Made by a program: the position numbers and the translations under genes. From Vishniacozyma victoriae (lineage: Eukaryota > Basidiomycota > Tremellomycetes > Tremellales > Bulleribasidiaceae), in assembly GCA_017654735.1 (NCBI GenBank), contig JADPYG010000089.1, positions 10,001 through 74,000 on the forward strand: a stretch of DNA of 64,000 nt, written 5' to 3'. The notes beneath the pieces were generated by a model. That model saw only the letters and a program-made list of their open reading frames with translations. It was not told where the DNA came from and made no database searches. Below, one piece after another: positions 1 through 10,417 of the stretch (its first letter is position 1; each line of letters opens with the position of its first letter).

Positions 1-544
1 AAATATCTTTGGTGAGCTTTGGCAAGAATGAGCTAAGGGCATTGAGATGCCGCTAGATCAAATGTTGGTCACGGTAGCGTGCAGGGAAGTTATGAGAGAA
101 GTAGGTGGGCGATAATGATTGTATAACGGTACTATATGAAGATAGGTTAAGCTACGGGTGTATAACAATAGGTTACTATAATTAACAACAATCAGAGATC
201 ACTGAGGTTCTTCGAGCCTCGGCGACCTTCCTTATATATCCTTCAGAGTCCATTGGTAGCATGTGGTCGCTTGCTGACCTATATGCTCCATTCGGCGAAC
301 AATAAGGTGAGAACAATAAGACGTTTGAACTGAGTTTTGCCAAGCAAGCTTGACCCTGAGGAACAATAGATGAATTATCGATAAGTTCTTATTGTTCTTC
401 GAGAACAATAAGATTTCGTCGAGGTTGGCCGAAAGTGGAATAAGTTGGCGTAAGTTGGTTTGGCGCGTTATCCGGCTAGTGTGGATTGAGATGTGAACGC
501 GCGTAGTTGAACTTATTCGGATGTTGGCGAGAATTGGGTCTATT
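1..544. other. AT-rich stretch with GAACAATAAG repeats, no gene seen
   Basis: No convincing coding frame. It holds several copies of the 10-mer GAACAATAAG (297-306, 311-320, 403-412), a partial copy at 361-370 and an inverted copy at 388-397. The inverted copy and the one at 403-412 form a hairpin with 10-bp arms and a 5-nt loop. The stretch lies just past the last recognisable part of the decayed integrase-like gene, so it may be what is left of that element's end. This is inference. Confidence 0.4.
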
Positions 545-1335
545 CAGGTGATGGTCGATATGATTCCGTGACAGGATCCCATAGATTCCAAAGCCATAGG
601 CAGAGAGCTTGTCATGACCGTCAATTGACCATTGCTCATTTGGACCTGCAGAAAAGAGCTGTGTTCAATGAATCTTAGCTGCACCTGGGCGCCGCTGAGC
701 AAGAGACTCAGGATCAAAGTCCCGCATGGTGCTATAGACATGCGCTCTGTGAGTTAGCTAATTTGATGCAAAGACACATACCGGGATACCAAGATGCCTT
801 GCCTAGCCAAGTGATGTTTCATACCTCAATACCCAAGGCTTCAAGCTGGATCCTCATCAAGACAATTGATGATGAGCTGCTCAAGATGTCCTGCTGAGAT
901 AGATTGCTTCCGTCCAGTTCCCACATTCAGAGCTCTGGTGAGGCGGAAGAATGAGGATTTGCTTCTGCAAGATCAGCTTTGACAATCATACATGTACGTC
1001 CCCTATCCACATTGCATCACCATGCTCCTGCTTCAGCCGCGCTCTGATGGCTTCCCAACTAGTCATTCCCTGATTGTAGTATCCTTGTAGAATAAGTCCT
1101 AATTGAGGTGTTGCAGCTGCTGCGTCTTTCAGCAATCTAGATGTACAGCAAGGTTTGTACACTTACGCTTAGGACGTTTCCCATTGCGCCCAAACTGATT
1201 GTTATTCACTCTAACTGCTGCAGCAGGAGCAAGGTCTTCCTCAGGATCTTCCTCAAATTCCACCTCCTCATCTTGAAACAGCGTGTTATCAATCTCCTCC
1301 GGGGCGTAATTCTCAGGTGATGATGGCGCATCCAT
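545..1335 (-). pseudogene. decayed integrase/transposase-like gene (DDE core relic)
   Basis: On the minus strand an acidic N-terminus begins at the ATG at 1335 (MDAPSSPENY). It is followed after a plausible intron by a segment reading YYNQGMTSWEAIRARLKQEH, then HLEQLIINCLDEDPA, MKHHLARQGILVSR, MRDFDPESLAQRRPG and GPNEQWSIDGHDKLSAYGF. This order (helical DNA-binding-like N-terminus, then a WxxDGHDKL block) resembles the basidiomycete proteins with an rve-type integrase core as I remember them. The D of DGHD would be the first catalytic aspartate. The frame changes around 810-850, where stops separate DEDPA from MKHHLA, and I could not find the later catalytic D and E residues towards position 1. 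It therefore looks like a truncated, frameshifted relic. Family assignment is from memory and moderate at best; an unusual intron pattern could explain part of the frame changes. Confidence 0.5.
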
Positions 1336-1693
1336 GTTAATAAGTGAACAAGGGGAGAGTGGGGATGCAAAGAGGAGATAGAGTGATAATAGATAGCGCT
1401 CAAAGCCAGCGCTGACAGCTGTATGTTTGCAAGACATCAATGTAAGACATTCTAAGACTTTGCTGAAACAACCGCGTTTTGAGACACATGTTTCTGCTTT
1501 TGTCTCAAGTGATTGTTTGTGAAACCTGATGACTTAGCTGTCTATCCTAGCGTTGTAGGTGATCTCCAGCGTCATCCAAATACCCCTGTCTCTTCTCTTC
1601 CATCCATTCTATCACATCCCAGCCCAAACCGCTCATCGCAAACCCAAATCACTACTATCTTACCCCGCCACAAATACGCCACATACCAATACC

Positions 1694-4153
1694 ATGTCTC
1701 AGACTACCAACTCCCAGTGCGCCAACTGTGACAAACAGTACTTGGCTGCGCACATAGTCAGCCAGCTTTGTCACAAATGCCTTGATGTGGAGCAGGCGGA
1801 GCTTCAAAACGCGCCCAAGAATGAAATTGACAAAATCAAGGTAGGTGAGACTGTAGCTTTGCATACTGATACCTCTCAGGCTCGACCCCAATGTCAGACC
1901 TGCGGTCTTCATGGCTACTCAATCTTTGCTAATGAGAAGTCCTCAACTGTCTGCCGCAGGTGTTTTGACAAAGGTAGGTCCCATCATGCCTAGCGCCCCA
2001 GTCTGATCACGCAGGTGAACGCAGTGCTACCTTTGCATCTATAGAGTCTCAAGCTCAACTTGATTGCACTGAGTCCCGCTTGAGAGCCAACACACATGCT
2101 CCATCCTCCCCAATCAGTGCTGCATCAATTGAGGAGCACTGGTTCCAGAGGAAGGACGCATTCAACAAGGGACTTGGCCATCCGCCTACCTTGACCTCAA
2201 AGATTGTATTCTGTAAGTCTATCTGATCACAGCAACTGATCTGGCAGAATCAAAGGCAAGGTTCACTGTGTGGGACAAAACCGCTGCGCCAGAGAGCTTC
2301 CAGCTTGCTTTCAACACGCCATTCAGTGAAGTCATTGCTCAAGGACTTGCCAAAGTTACAGAGGCTTGGATGTCTGAGGGTGCGCAAAGGAAGTATGGTC
2401 ATGGATTTGGCTAGTAAGTAATGCTCCGCCCCAAGATCTAGTGCTGAGGTCTCAGTTACAATCCCAAGTTTGCCTTGATTAATGGCGCGGGTCAAACCTC
2501 AGTGGTCAATGTTGATGCCTTGGACCCAGACATGACTTTGTTTGCATTCTGGAATACCCAATGTGTGCAGAAAAGACTGTACTGTCAACCCAAGGATGTC
2601 AAGGCGGGATCACTTCATCTTGCCATGATGTTCATCATCTTGGATCCAGAGCAGAAAACAGTGGGTGATTGGATCAGTTATGATGCTGACGCACAGTCCT
2701 CTGAGCTTGACTCTCTGCAACGCTTTACAAAGCCAGCTCAAGAGCGCCATCAGAGCCGCGGTCCTTACCAACGCCCATCAGGCTTGACCAAATCAAGCTT
2801 TGGACTCATGCCACCACCAAGCCTTGGTCCCCACCGCTCTCGAAAAGGAAAGACTCCTGAGCCAAGCCCCAGCAGCCCACCAGCACCCTCAAACCTAGTA
2901 TCAGGCCAAGTCTTCACTCCAATCCCTGTCCGCGCTTCTTCTCTCAGTAGGAATGGTGCGTCAATTCTCAACCTGACTTAGCGCTTACTTATAGCAATGA
3001 CCAATCTCTTTTCCTCCAGCGGAGCAAACCCTATGCCAGCCATGAAGCACATCCGCTTCACCATCACCCAATTCTCAATTGGACCAGATGGTGTAATTGA
3101 GATTTTGCCTTTGCCAGATGTCCACATTGGTCACCTCAGTCAATCTCCAATTGGAAGTGGTGGTATGAAGTCTGCATATAAGGTCAGTTAAAAGGGTTTC
3201 CTTGGCAGAATGCTGATGCTAAGCTCTGCTTCAACAATGACCACCTCATTGCCAAGCAACACTACCGCCTTGACTCCATGAACGCCAATACTGCTCCGCC
3301 CCTTACCCACCAGATGAACCATGATCTCTTGGTCCTTGAATGCAAGCAAGCCATCCAACTTCAGATCTTGGTTGAACAGTTCAACACCAAACTTTCATCA
3401 GTCTACGCCAAGGGCCGCAACTCTGGCACTCCAGTCCTCAGATACACATCAAGCTACCTCATTGTTGAGACTGATGGTGCAGGCGCAAGTGATCCCAAGC
3501 TGTTCCAGAGCTGGATGGTGGAACCCACTCTGGTTGGTGAAGAGATCAAGGTGACAGGCTCCAGCAACTTCAGTCCGCCCAAGAAATGTACTGTATTGGA
3601 GCAGGAAGTGCATGCTTTCCATCATTTTGTGCTGGACATTTCGCTTGCATCTGGTAGAGAGTCTGCAATGATCCCAGCAGATGTTCAAGGTGAGCAGAGA
3701 ACCTAGAGTTGTGCTAATGTGTGCAGGCTTCCTTGTGAAACCATCCAAAGGCGAGAAGAATCAAGCTCTGGTCTTCCACCTATTTGATGTTATGACACAC
3801 ACGCAGGTTCACATATCTGATCCAGCTGACCAAGCAGTGTCCATGGCATGTCAGGCTTGGGAGATGGCGGATCACCATTGATCAATCAATTCCAGTATCA
3901 GCATCACAATAACTGTGCCGCTACATGCCGGAAGCTTGACTTGATTGCGCGTAATGAATGGCAGGCTCTCCCTGCCAGCAAGGAGGTATCATGGTGGTGT
4001 CAAGCCATTATACAGGCCCATCACAATAGTGAGGCCATCAGGAATGCCAAAGAACTCTCTGCGCAGCAAGCCCCCCTTGAGACAATGGAAGAAGAGGATG
4101 GAGAGATTGAGGCCGGAGGAGAGGAGGAAGGCAGCGGAAACCACTCCGATTGA
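1694..4153 (+). CDS. alpha-kinase-type protein with two zinc ribbons; frame disturbed, possibly a pseudogene
   Basis: Multi-exon gene starting MSQTTNSQCANC. The N-terminus has two zinc-ribbon-like modules, CANC...CHKC and CQTC...CRRC. A Pro/Ser-rich linker follows (about 2760-2960), then an alpha-kinase-like domain: glycine loop GSGGMKSAYK (3158-3183), putative ATP-binding lysine in HLIAKQHY, and a core HHFVLDIS...DVQG. The C-terminal zinc motif is FQYQHHNNCAATCRKLDL (His-x3-Cys-x3-Cys). Order and motifs fit the alpha-kinase family (EF2K/MHCK type), which is expanded in basidiomycetes. Two places do not read cleanly. The obvious intron at 2213-2248 creates a TAA at its junction. Near 3830-3848 the frame must shift to go from THTQVHISDPADQ to GLGDGG, with no canonical intron there. 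Either the gene is broken or it uses splice sites I cannot see. The C-terminus is acidic (EEEDGEIEAGGEEE). Confidence 0.6.
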
Positions 4154-4426
4154 GGTGATGCCATGCATGACGCCTGCTAGTATGTACTGTGACCTTCTGA
4201 TATGTAGTGTAGTCCTGGAACCTAATATATGTATGCATGATGTGTTGTTAAGTGTATGTATGCATTGTGGAAAAGCAGCTAACAAGATGTGGAATCAGAT
4301 TCCAAAATAAATTCCGGCCTGGAACTGATGGGCCACGGTAACCATCAGGCACCATCTTTTGCGTTTGGAGTATATATCCCGCTGAACGCGTTGGTACGCC
4401 CGTCATGCATCGTGCAGCTAGATCTG

Positions 4427-4871
4427 ATGGCTCCACTCAAATTTGCGTTTGCAACTGGTAAGTGACGCTGTCCTCCCGAGAGCAGGGAGCTGACAAAGTA
4501 GGGTGCCTAACGTTTCGGGCGGACTGGTGGTCTCGAAAATACCCCAACAAACATCTCACTTGCTGGAATACAACGTACGGCTAGCTCAAATTGCCGAGGA
4601 GAGTGGATTCGAGTTTGCTTTGACTCAAATCCGTTTTCTAGCTGGCTATGGTGCCAAAGAGCAGCATGAGGTAAGTCTCGCATCCAATCAAAGCTGAACA
4701 CACCAGAGCGTCTCCTTCTCTCACGCTATTCTCGTCAAAACAGAACGTCTTCAGGTCATTGCAGCCATTTTACCCGGACCATGGAATCCGACCATCGCTG
4801 CCAAAACCCTAGCCAGCATCAGTTTATACACCAAGTTCCGCACCTTCCATCTTGTGTTGTGCTGGGTATGA
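4427..4871 (+). pseudogene. N-terminal half of SfnG-like FMN-dependent monooxygenase, cut by inversion
   Basis: Exons 4427-4457, 4501-about 4672 and about 4708-4835 give the start of a bacterial-luciferase-like, reduced-flavin-dependent monooxygenase of the dimethylsulfone monooxygenase (SfnG)/alkanesulfonate monooxygenase group. Landmarks are VPNVSGGLVVSKI, EESGFEFALTQIRF, ESVSFSHAILV and LPGPWNPTIAAKTLASIS. Homology stops after the codon at 4833-4835; the next bases belong to the Baeyer-Villiger gene in reverse, and the frame ends at a TGA at 4869-4871. The rest of the enzyme lies on the other strand at 10418-11441, starting with the very next residues of the family (VAVNVVSGWFK). Members of this group oxidise small sulfones or sulfonates with reduced flavin and O2; the true substrate here is unknown. 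As it stands only about 125 residues of the barrel remain, so it should be inactive. Confidence 0.85.
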
Positions 4872-5839
4872 GCGTGGAAGAGCTAGCGATCACAGCAGGA
4901 CTCACATCGAGAAACAATCTCGTTCGTTTGTAAAGCAGCCAGCCGGGGATCCACTTGAAGCAAAACAGTTCCAATCTAGTAAACTTGGGATTTGCTGACG
5001 ATCAGCCCTGACCTGATCTGTCACTTACGCTTTGGAAAGTAATATCCTCCCAACCTTATGAATTGGGTAACATGCGTCCCGGGTAGCTTTGCTATTCCAG
5101 GCTTAAATGAGCTTCTGCCGTTAACTTGTACTCACAATCAATTGAACGGCTGAACTTCCGTTACCAATCACGGCCACTCGCTTATTACTAAATTCCACCG
5201 TCTTGTCCCATCGAAGGTTGTGAAATTTGATGCCTTTGAAAGACTGAAGACCTGGCAATTCGGGAATCTGTGGAGTCGAGAGTGGTCCATTTGCAGATAT
5301 CAAGATATCGGCTTCCAGATTGGTCTCCTCCTTGGTGGCAGAGTCCCATAAAGTCAACGTATGTGTTTGCGACGCGTCAGACCACCTGGATGATTTGTAC
5401 TCCGTATTGAACATGAACGTGTTGTTGAGCCCTTGTCTGATAAGCACCGGTCCAGAAGTTGGCGGCTTACGATACCGGTCAATCAATCCTTCCCAGTACT
5501 CCAGCACTTGTTCCTGAGAAGCATATACGTTCGTCCAGTCATGCTTCAGGTCCGAGTATAGGCTATAGAGATGGATTGGAATGTCGACACCTAATCTCAG
5601 CAATGTTCAACGCCCAATTTCTAGTGCGTTACCGGCTCCGGGCCATGTCAAATCCCGCCATACACCTCCGGGCGAACTAGCTTTTTCAATGACCTATTGA
5701 TTAGTCTTATCCGTGTGATCAGACTGACAGTGATGACTACTCGTCCACCCAGCGCGTCACGTAGTCGTATAGCCTGGGCCAAGCCGGATATCCCAGCGCC
5801 TACGATAGCGACTCGTATTTGTCGCTGATCGGACACCAT
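4836..5839 (-). pseudogene. N-terminal half of a Baeyer-Villiger/flavin monooxygenase, cut by inversion
   Basis: The ATG at 5839 opens RVAIVGAGISGLAQAIRL, the FAD Rossmann motif GxGxxG. After an intron come SSPGGVWRDLTWPGAG and IPIHLYSLYSDLKHDW. The fingerprint FKGIKFHNLRW matches FxGxxxHxxxW, diagnostic of Baeyer-Villiger monooxygenases. The second (NADPH) Rossmann motif VAVIGNGSSAVQLI follows. Further exons read PGIAKLPGTHVTQFIR and KFTRLELFCFKWIPGWLLY, and the last recognisable codons are TRWKVR at about 4850-4836. There homology ends abruptly inside SfnG-like sequence. The continuation (ALEDSLLKYLERTAPAEYL) is on the opposite strand from 11441 on. Such enzymes insert oxygen next to ketones or oxidise heteroatoms using NADPH and FAD. 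The protein made from this half would lack the C-terminal third, so I call it broken. Confidence 0.87.
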
Positions 5840-6385
5840 GTCGAGTGATCACTTGCTAGAAGGTAATTTGGGGTCCAGTGCTGACTTGTTATCCTAGAGC
5901 GATAGACTGGCCGAGATCCAGTCTGGCATATGTTGCCATTTCTTCCAAGACGCAATAGAGACGGTGACTGAAGCTACTAATATGGCGACATGAGACGTTG
6001 AAATCACGTTAAATTGCGCCAAGCGCGTCGCGTCTATATATAATTGATTGATTTCAAATTGGTACTAGCTCCCCGATTGTATTTGTCCTAATCAAAGGGT
6101 GCAGTGCAGGACATGAGTCTAAGCTGGTCTAAGCTTCATGGTCTACACGAGTCTACTGAAGAACCATGATCACCTCACAATAGGCATTTGGTGTAATTGC
6201 GGAAAGAGTGTAGGCGAACGCAGACACGTCCACCCTCCCGTGTTTGATGTTTGTCTTTGAACATCTACCCGCTGCATGGTATGAAACCTCGACCCGCATG
6301 CATGATATCGAGGATTCTAGTTCTACTAACAACTCTCATTGACTCTCGGCATACCTCACTTCCGGCACCTGGCTAATGTTCATGT
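5840..6385. promoter_or_regulatory. upstream region of the Baeyer-Villiger gene and 3' end of the transporter
   Basis: No ORF of note. Near 6115-6160 the short motif GTCTAAGCTGGTCTAAGC is a direct repeat of GTCTAAGC. I see no clear TATA box. Confidence 0.3.
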
Positions 6386-8641
6386 CTACAACGAAGATTT
6401 CAGATCCGTCCCACTATCGTCCGCTGGAGACTCTATACTGAACTCAGAGCTTTGACCCCGGCTTTCTACCTTGCTCTGAGCTGATGACCTTCTGCAAAGG
6501 AGCTGGGTGGCTTTACAAGCGATGTCGGCAAGTGTTCGCCGTCCTTCGATGATTGGTAAGACGGAAACAGCAAAGATAGCCCCAAATGCCCACAACAAAG
6601 AAACGATGACCCATCCTCTGAAGAATGATTTCGAAAAGATGTATCCCGATCCGTACATCGATAGCGGCCAGATGATAAACAAAGCGAGAAACAGGAAGAG
6701 GGTGACTCCCCTAGCCCAATACGCTGCTCGCCTCAATCTTTCGGCATCGTAGGTAGGATCGTTCTTGGCGACATCGTATTCTTGGCCGTTCTCATCAATG
6801 AGACGTACTGCCTTGAGGGTACCCCAGTCGTATCTTGCGTTCTGGAAGATAGATACCGTGATCGTTATCAAGGCTGAAGCGCCGATACCGGCTACACATC
6901 CGTAAAGACAAGGGTCGATAGCGCCGACTGATGTGATCGAGACCTCTCCGCTCAACCTCTGAGCAATTGTGATCCAGACAATAACGGCAACGGCAAATCC
7001 ACCCCAGATACTGGAGACGATGGCGAGGGGCCCTTGTCGAGAGGAGAAGAATGTTCCCACTAGTCCCGGTAGGGCTGATCCCGTGAAGATACCGGTCATA
7101 ATCTAGAACATCAGCAGGATTCCCCGCTTCGACTGGAACTCACATAGATGAAACCAAGATCGATATTGACGCCATGAAGCATCGACGCAAATGCCGCCAT
7201 AAATATGGCAAAGCCAATCACCGCCCACTGGCCTGCCTTCAAGATTTGCTTGTCGGTAGCTTGAGGTCGAAAGTAGGTCTGATAGACGTCGACGGAGATG
7301 ACGGTCGAGACACCAATAAGCTGGGACGATATGGCAGAGGTACAGGACATAAACATGAGTAGGAGGACTGCGCCAGCTCCTCCTGTTCCGGCGATCGTTT
7401 GTGCCGCATAGGGAAGTACCAGACCAGCTCCGATCTCGCTGGTATTCATTCTTCTGGGATAGGTCGGGAAAGCAGGAGTATTCTCGAGGGCGACCGCAAC
7501 GAGTCCCATCGTAGTCGCGAGGGCAAATGGCATGGCGTACCAACTCAACCCTCCAAGGATATATCCAGGGACGGCAGCTGCCGGATCAGCTGCAATCCCT
7601 TTTTGGTGGAAGCTGTTGTCGAGGAATACCACACCGGTGTATTCGAGAATGGACAGTATCGCAAATTTGAGAGCACCAAGGGACCGAATGGTGAGGTAGC
7701 TTCCTTCTTTGGTCGGGGCAGAGAACGAGTTACGGACTTGTGCTTCTCGCAACAAGTCAAACATGCGGTCCGGGCTTCCAATCTGACTTCCTGTAGCGTA
7801 GACCTTGAACCAGAATACCAATATGATGACGAGAATGATGGCGGTATGTAGCTGATATCAGAAACTGATTATGATGGGTGACTCACGTAGTCCGTCAGGA
7901 TTGTAGCTCTTAGACCGCCTCTTGCGGTGTAAGCAGCGACACTGAACGGCAGCAGCCACAAGCTGGTATCATCAGAACAAGCAGGCACTATAAGCCCAAG
8001 ACTCACGATGCGTAGACGCTCATTCCTGTTAAAGCTTCAATTGCTGCGGCACCGCCGATCAGGATGGAGGATACCACCAGCGTATTGGAAGCAAGACTAA
8101 AGAACAAGAACGAGAAGTGAGCAACTCGGCCGTATCAAAGTCGAATGATGTCCAAATAGGTTCGGGCATTTGGGGCTTTTCGTTTTGTTTGCTGGCGAGA
8201 TTAGCAGTACCTCGACGGGATGCCAATCGACTCACAATTGCTAGATTCGAGAATACCATGATCTGGGTGCTGTTACAAGCGGCATAGAAGAATGCACCTG
8301 CAACCCCATACTGATAGGCTACGCTGACACTACTAAGGAGAGTGGTACTGGCATAAGGTTTGGCTACTAAAGAAGAATATACAATCACATACCTCCAGGT
8401 CCAGGACGATATCACGGCGGCGGCTGTCAATCCAGTGCCAATCGATTGTTTGGCAACTGGCGTTAGTGTACCCCCTAGAAATGGACTTGCCTGTAAACTC
8501 TTTGGCATCTTCGACGTTACCACGTTTTCGAAGGATAGTGGTGATGCCTATCATTCCCAAGGCAAATAGAGCACCAAGACCAATCACAACGCCGTATCCG
8601 GCGCCTTGGCTGAGGGGAGCTACAACAATAACGTCAGACAT
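6386..8641 (-). pseudogene. DUR3-like urea/polyamine-type Na+:solute symporter with an in-frame stop
   Basis: Spliced minus-strand exons give a sodium:solute-symporter family protein close to fungal DUR3 urea transporters. It begins SQGAGYGVVIGLGALFALGM, then SIGTGLTAAAVISSWTW, VAYQYGVAGAFFYAACNSTQ, TKRKAPNARTYLDIIRL, ILIGGAAAIEALTGMSVYA, VPGYILGGLSWYAMPFALAT and LLLMFMSCTSAISSQLIGVS, with many hydrophobic segments to the C-terminus. DUR3 proteins import urea or polyamines with a cation. At about 8133-8135 (minus strand) the frame that is correct on both sides contains TGA between DIIRL and YGRVAHF. Relatives have an Arg or similar residue there, so a single C-to-T change would explain it. 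No GT upstream allows an intron to remove the stop without deleting conserved residues. Unless this is a sequencing error, the transporter is truncated early. It lies inside the inverted block and shares a divergent promoter with the MDR gene. Confidence 0.8.
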
Positions 8642-9093
8642 GGTATTCACAACGAGCTGGTCTTCGTATCGAACAGGAAGCTTGATCGTTCTTCAGATGA
8701 TATATACCCGATAGCTAGTCTCAGCAGAGAGCTTCAAAAATGGCGTGCCCTTTGCTGCAAAAGTCGTCACCAAACGTGACTAGCCACATTGATAAACCGC
8801 TGCCGCTATCACCGGGACAACGCGTCCGGTAATCAGGCACTGCGATCAAAGATCTAAGCTAATTTGTTGCCATAGATCTCTTCAAATGCAAAATGTGGCG
8901 TCATCCGAGATATCAATGGAATGCAAATCTCGCCGAGCACGAGGTCCCGTGGTCACCTTCAATGTCGCCATGTTAGCTGCGATGGCGTTTCATGCTCCCC
9001 TAAAGGTCCATGAAGGTGGTGGGGGTAGCCGGAGCTATCTGAGGCGTATCCTGTCAAATCAACGTCAATACCCAAGTCGACTACTCCAGATCA
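8642..9093. promoter_or_regulatory. divergent promoter region, DUR3-like / MDR genes
   Basis: About 450 bp between two divergent starts. It contains short palindromic and AT-rich patches (GATATATACCCGATAGC near 8697-8712 on the transporter side) but no strong repeated element that I recognise. Confidence 0.4.
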
Positions 9094-10379
9094 ATGCCAC
9101 CCATACCCGCTGGCTTCATCCAGCTACTGAGCTCGGCTTCCGAGCCTTGGTCACTACATCGCAATCATCAGCTCCCTGCTTTGGGAGAGGATGAAGTATT
9201 GGTGCGGAACTCGTACGTTGGCTTGAATCCGTTCGACTGGAAAGGGGTCAAGCATCGATTCAGCCTTAAAGCCTTGCCTTCGGTGCTAGGAAGGGACGGA
9301 AGCGGGATCATCGTATCTGTGGGTCCAGCAGTGACAAGGCTCAAGCAAGGAGATAGAGTTAGTCGTTCCGAGGCTCCCGCAAGCTGCGTCACTGACAAGT
9401 CAAGATATGGTTCTGCGCGAATTCGGCTGTACCCAATAGTGGAGCCTTTCAAGAATACTCGGTACACAAGGCAGAGGAAGTGGGTTTGCTTCCTCCGAAT
9501 ATATCACTACGCTCTGGAGCTACACTGGGGACGGGCTTGTTGACCGCTGCCATTGTTCTGTTCAAGTGCTTTCAACTTTCTATCGACAAGCTGCACTCGG
9601 TAAAAGAACGGACAAGAGGTGCCTGGATATTGTACGTTGCAAGGAGGGTATTCCGCTGAGTCTAGCATCGCCTCGGGCTCAGGAAGCACTGGGCAGTATC
9701 TCATACAGCTTTCGAGACTTCTCGGACTTCGTATCATTTGTACCGCCTCAAAGTCAAACCATCAGGTACTCGAAGCACTCGGCGCAGATCTTGTCTTGGA
9801 TCGACACAACTCAGCCCAGAAGATGGTTCAGCAGATCAGGGATATCATGAACGAAGAGGTAATTCTACTCTATACTCCCTGCTGACTGCGTAGGGTGTGC
9901 TCTACGCTGTCGACAATGTGGGTCCTTCCACCGTACAGCTTTGCCGACGGATATTGAATAGTGACCCTGCTTTGCCTGAAGCGCAACTAGTCGCCCTGGC
10001 GGGAAGTCCCAACGGATCACAAGATACTGAGCAACAAATCTCGATCATACCGATCAGCTTCAGCACAACATTCTTCGGCCATCCCAAATTCTCCATCCCC
10101 TTGCAGTTTGCAGTTTGCGCAATGTTGGAGACAAAATTGCTGCGGCCATCACCTTATGAGACCGGCCCAGGCGGGTTGTCTGGGATCAAGGATGCCTTGC
10201 TGCGCCTGGAGATGGGTAAAGTCGGATCGATGAGAAAGTTGATCGTTGACGTCCGAGGCGGGCTTCGGAAGAAGGAGCAGAGGCATGAAGCGACCATCGG
10301 ACCGCAGTTAGTCGGAGTGAAGCGCAAAGCGTCACCGGATGGGGAAGAGCGCAGAACAAGTAAAGCCATTTGCGCGTAG
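9094..10379 (+). CDS. medium-chain dehydrogenase/reductase (zinc-less enoyl reductase/quinone reductase-like)
   Basis: Start ATG at 9094 (MPPIPAGFIQLL). The GroES-like N-terminal domain shows ALGEDEVLVRNSYVGLNPFDW and LGRDGSGIIVSVGPAVTRL. After an intron (about 9357-9403) follow AFQEYSVHKAEEVGLLP and GATLGTGLLTAAIVLF. After a second intron (about 9632-9667) the cofactor-binding Rossmann motif SGSGSTGQYLIQLSRLLG and EALGADLVLDRH appear, then a last exon to the stop at 10379. This is the fungal MDR group that includes ToxD-like trans-enoyl reductases; NADPH is the likely cofactor. The structural-zinc cysteine cluster of alcohol dehydrogenases is not apparent. The frame is intact through three introns. 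It converges on the SfnG-like C-terminal half with only 38 bp between stops. Substrate unknown; the neighbourhood suggests an oxidised intermediate made by the two monooxygenases. Confidence 0.82.
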
Positions 10380-10417
10380 GATGAAGGAGCATGGATGCAT
10401 GCTCATATCTGGATCTG

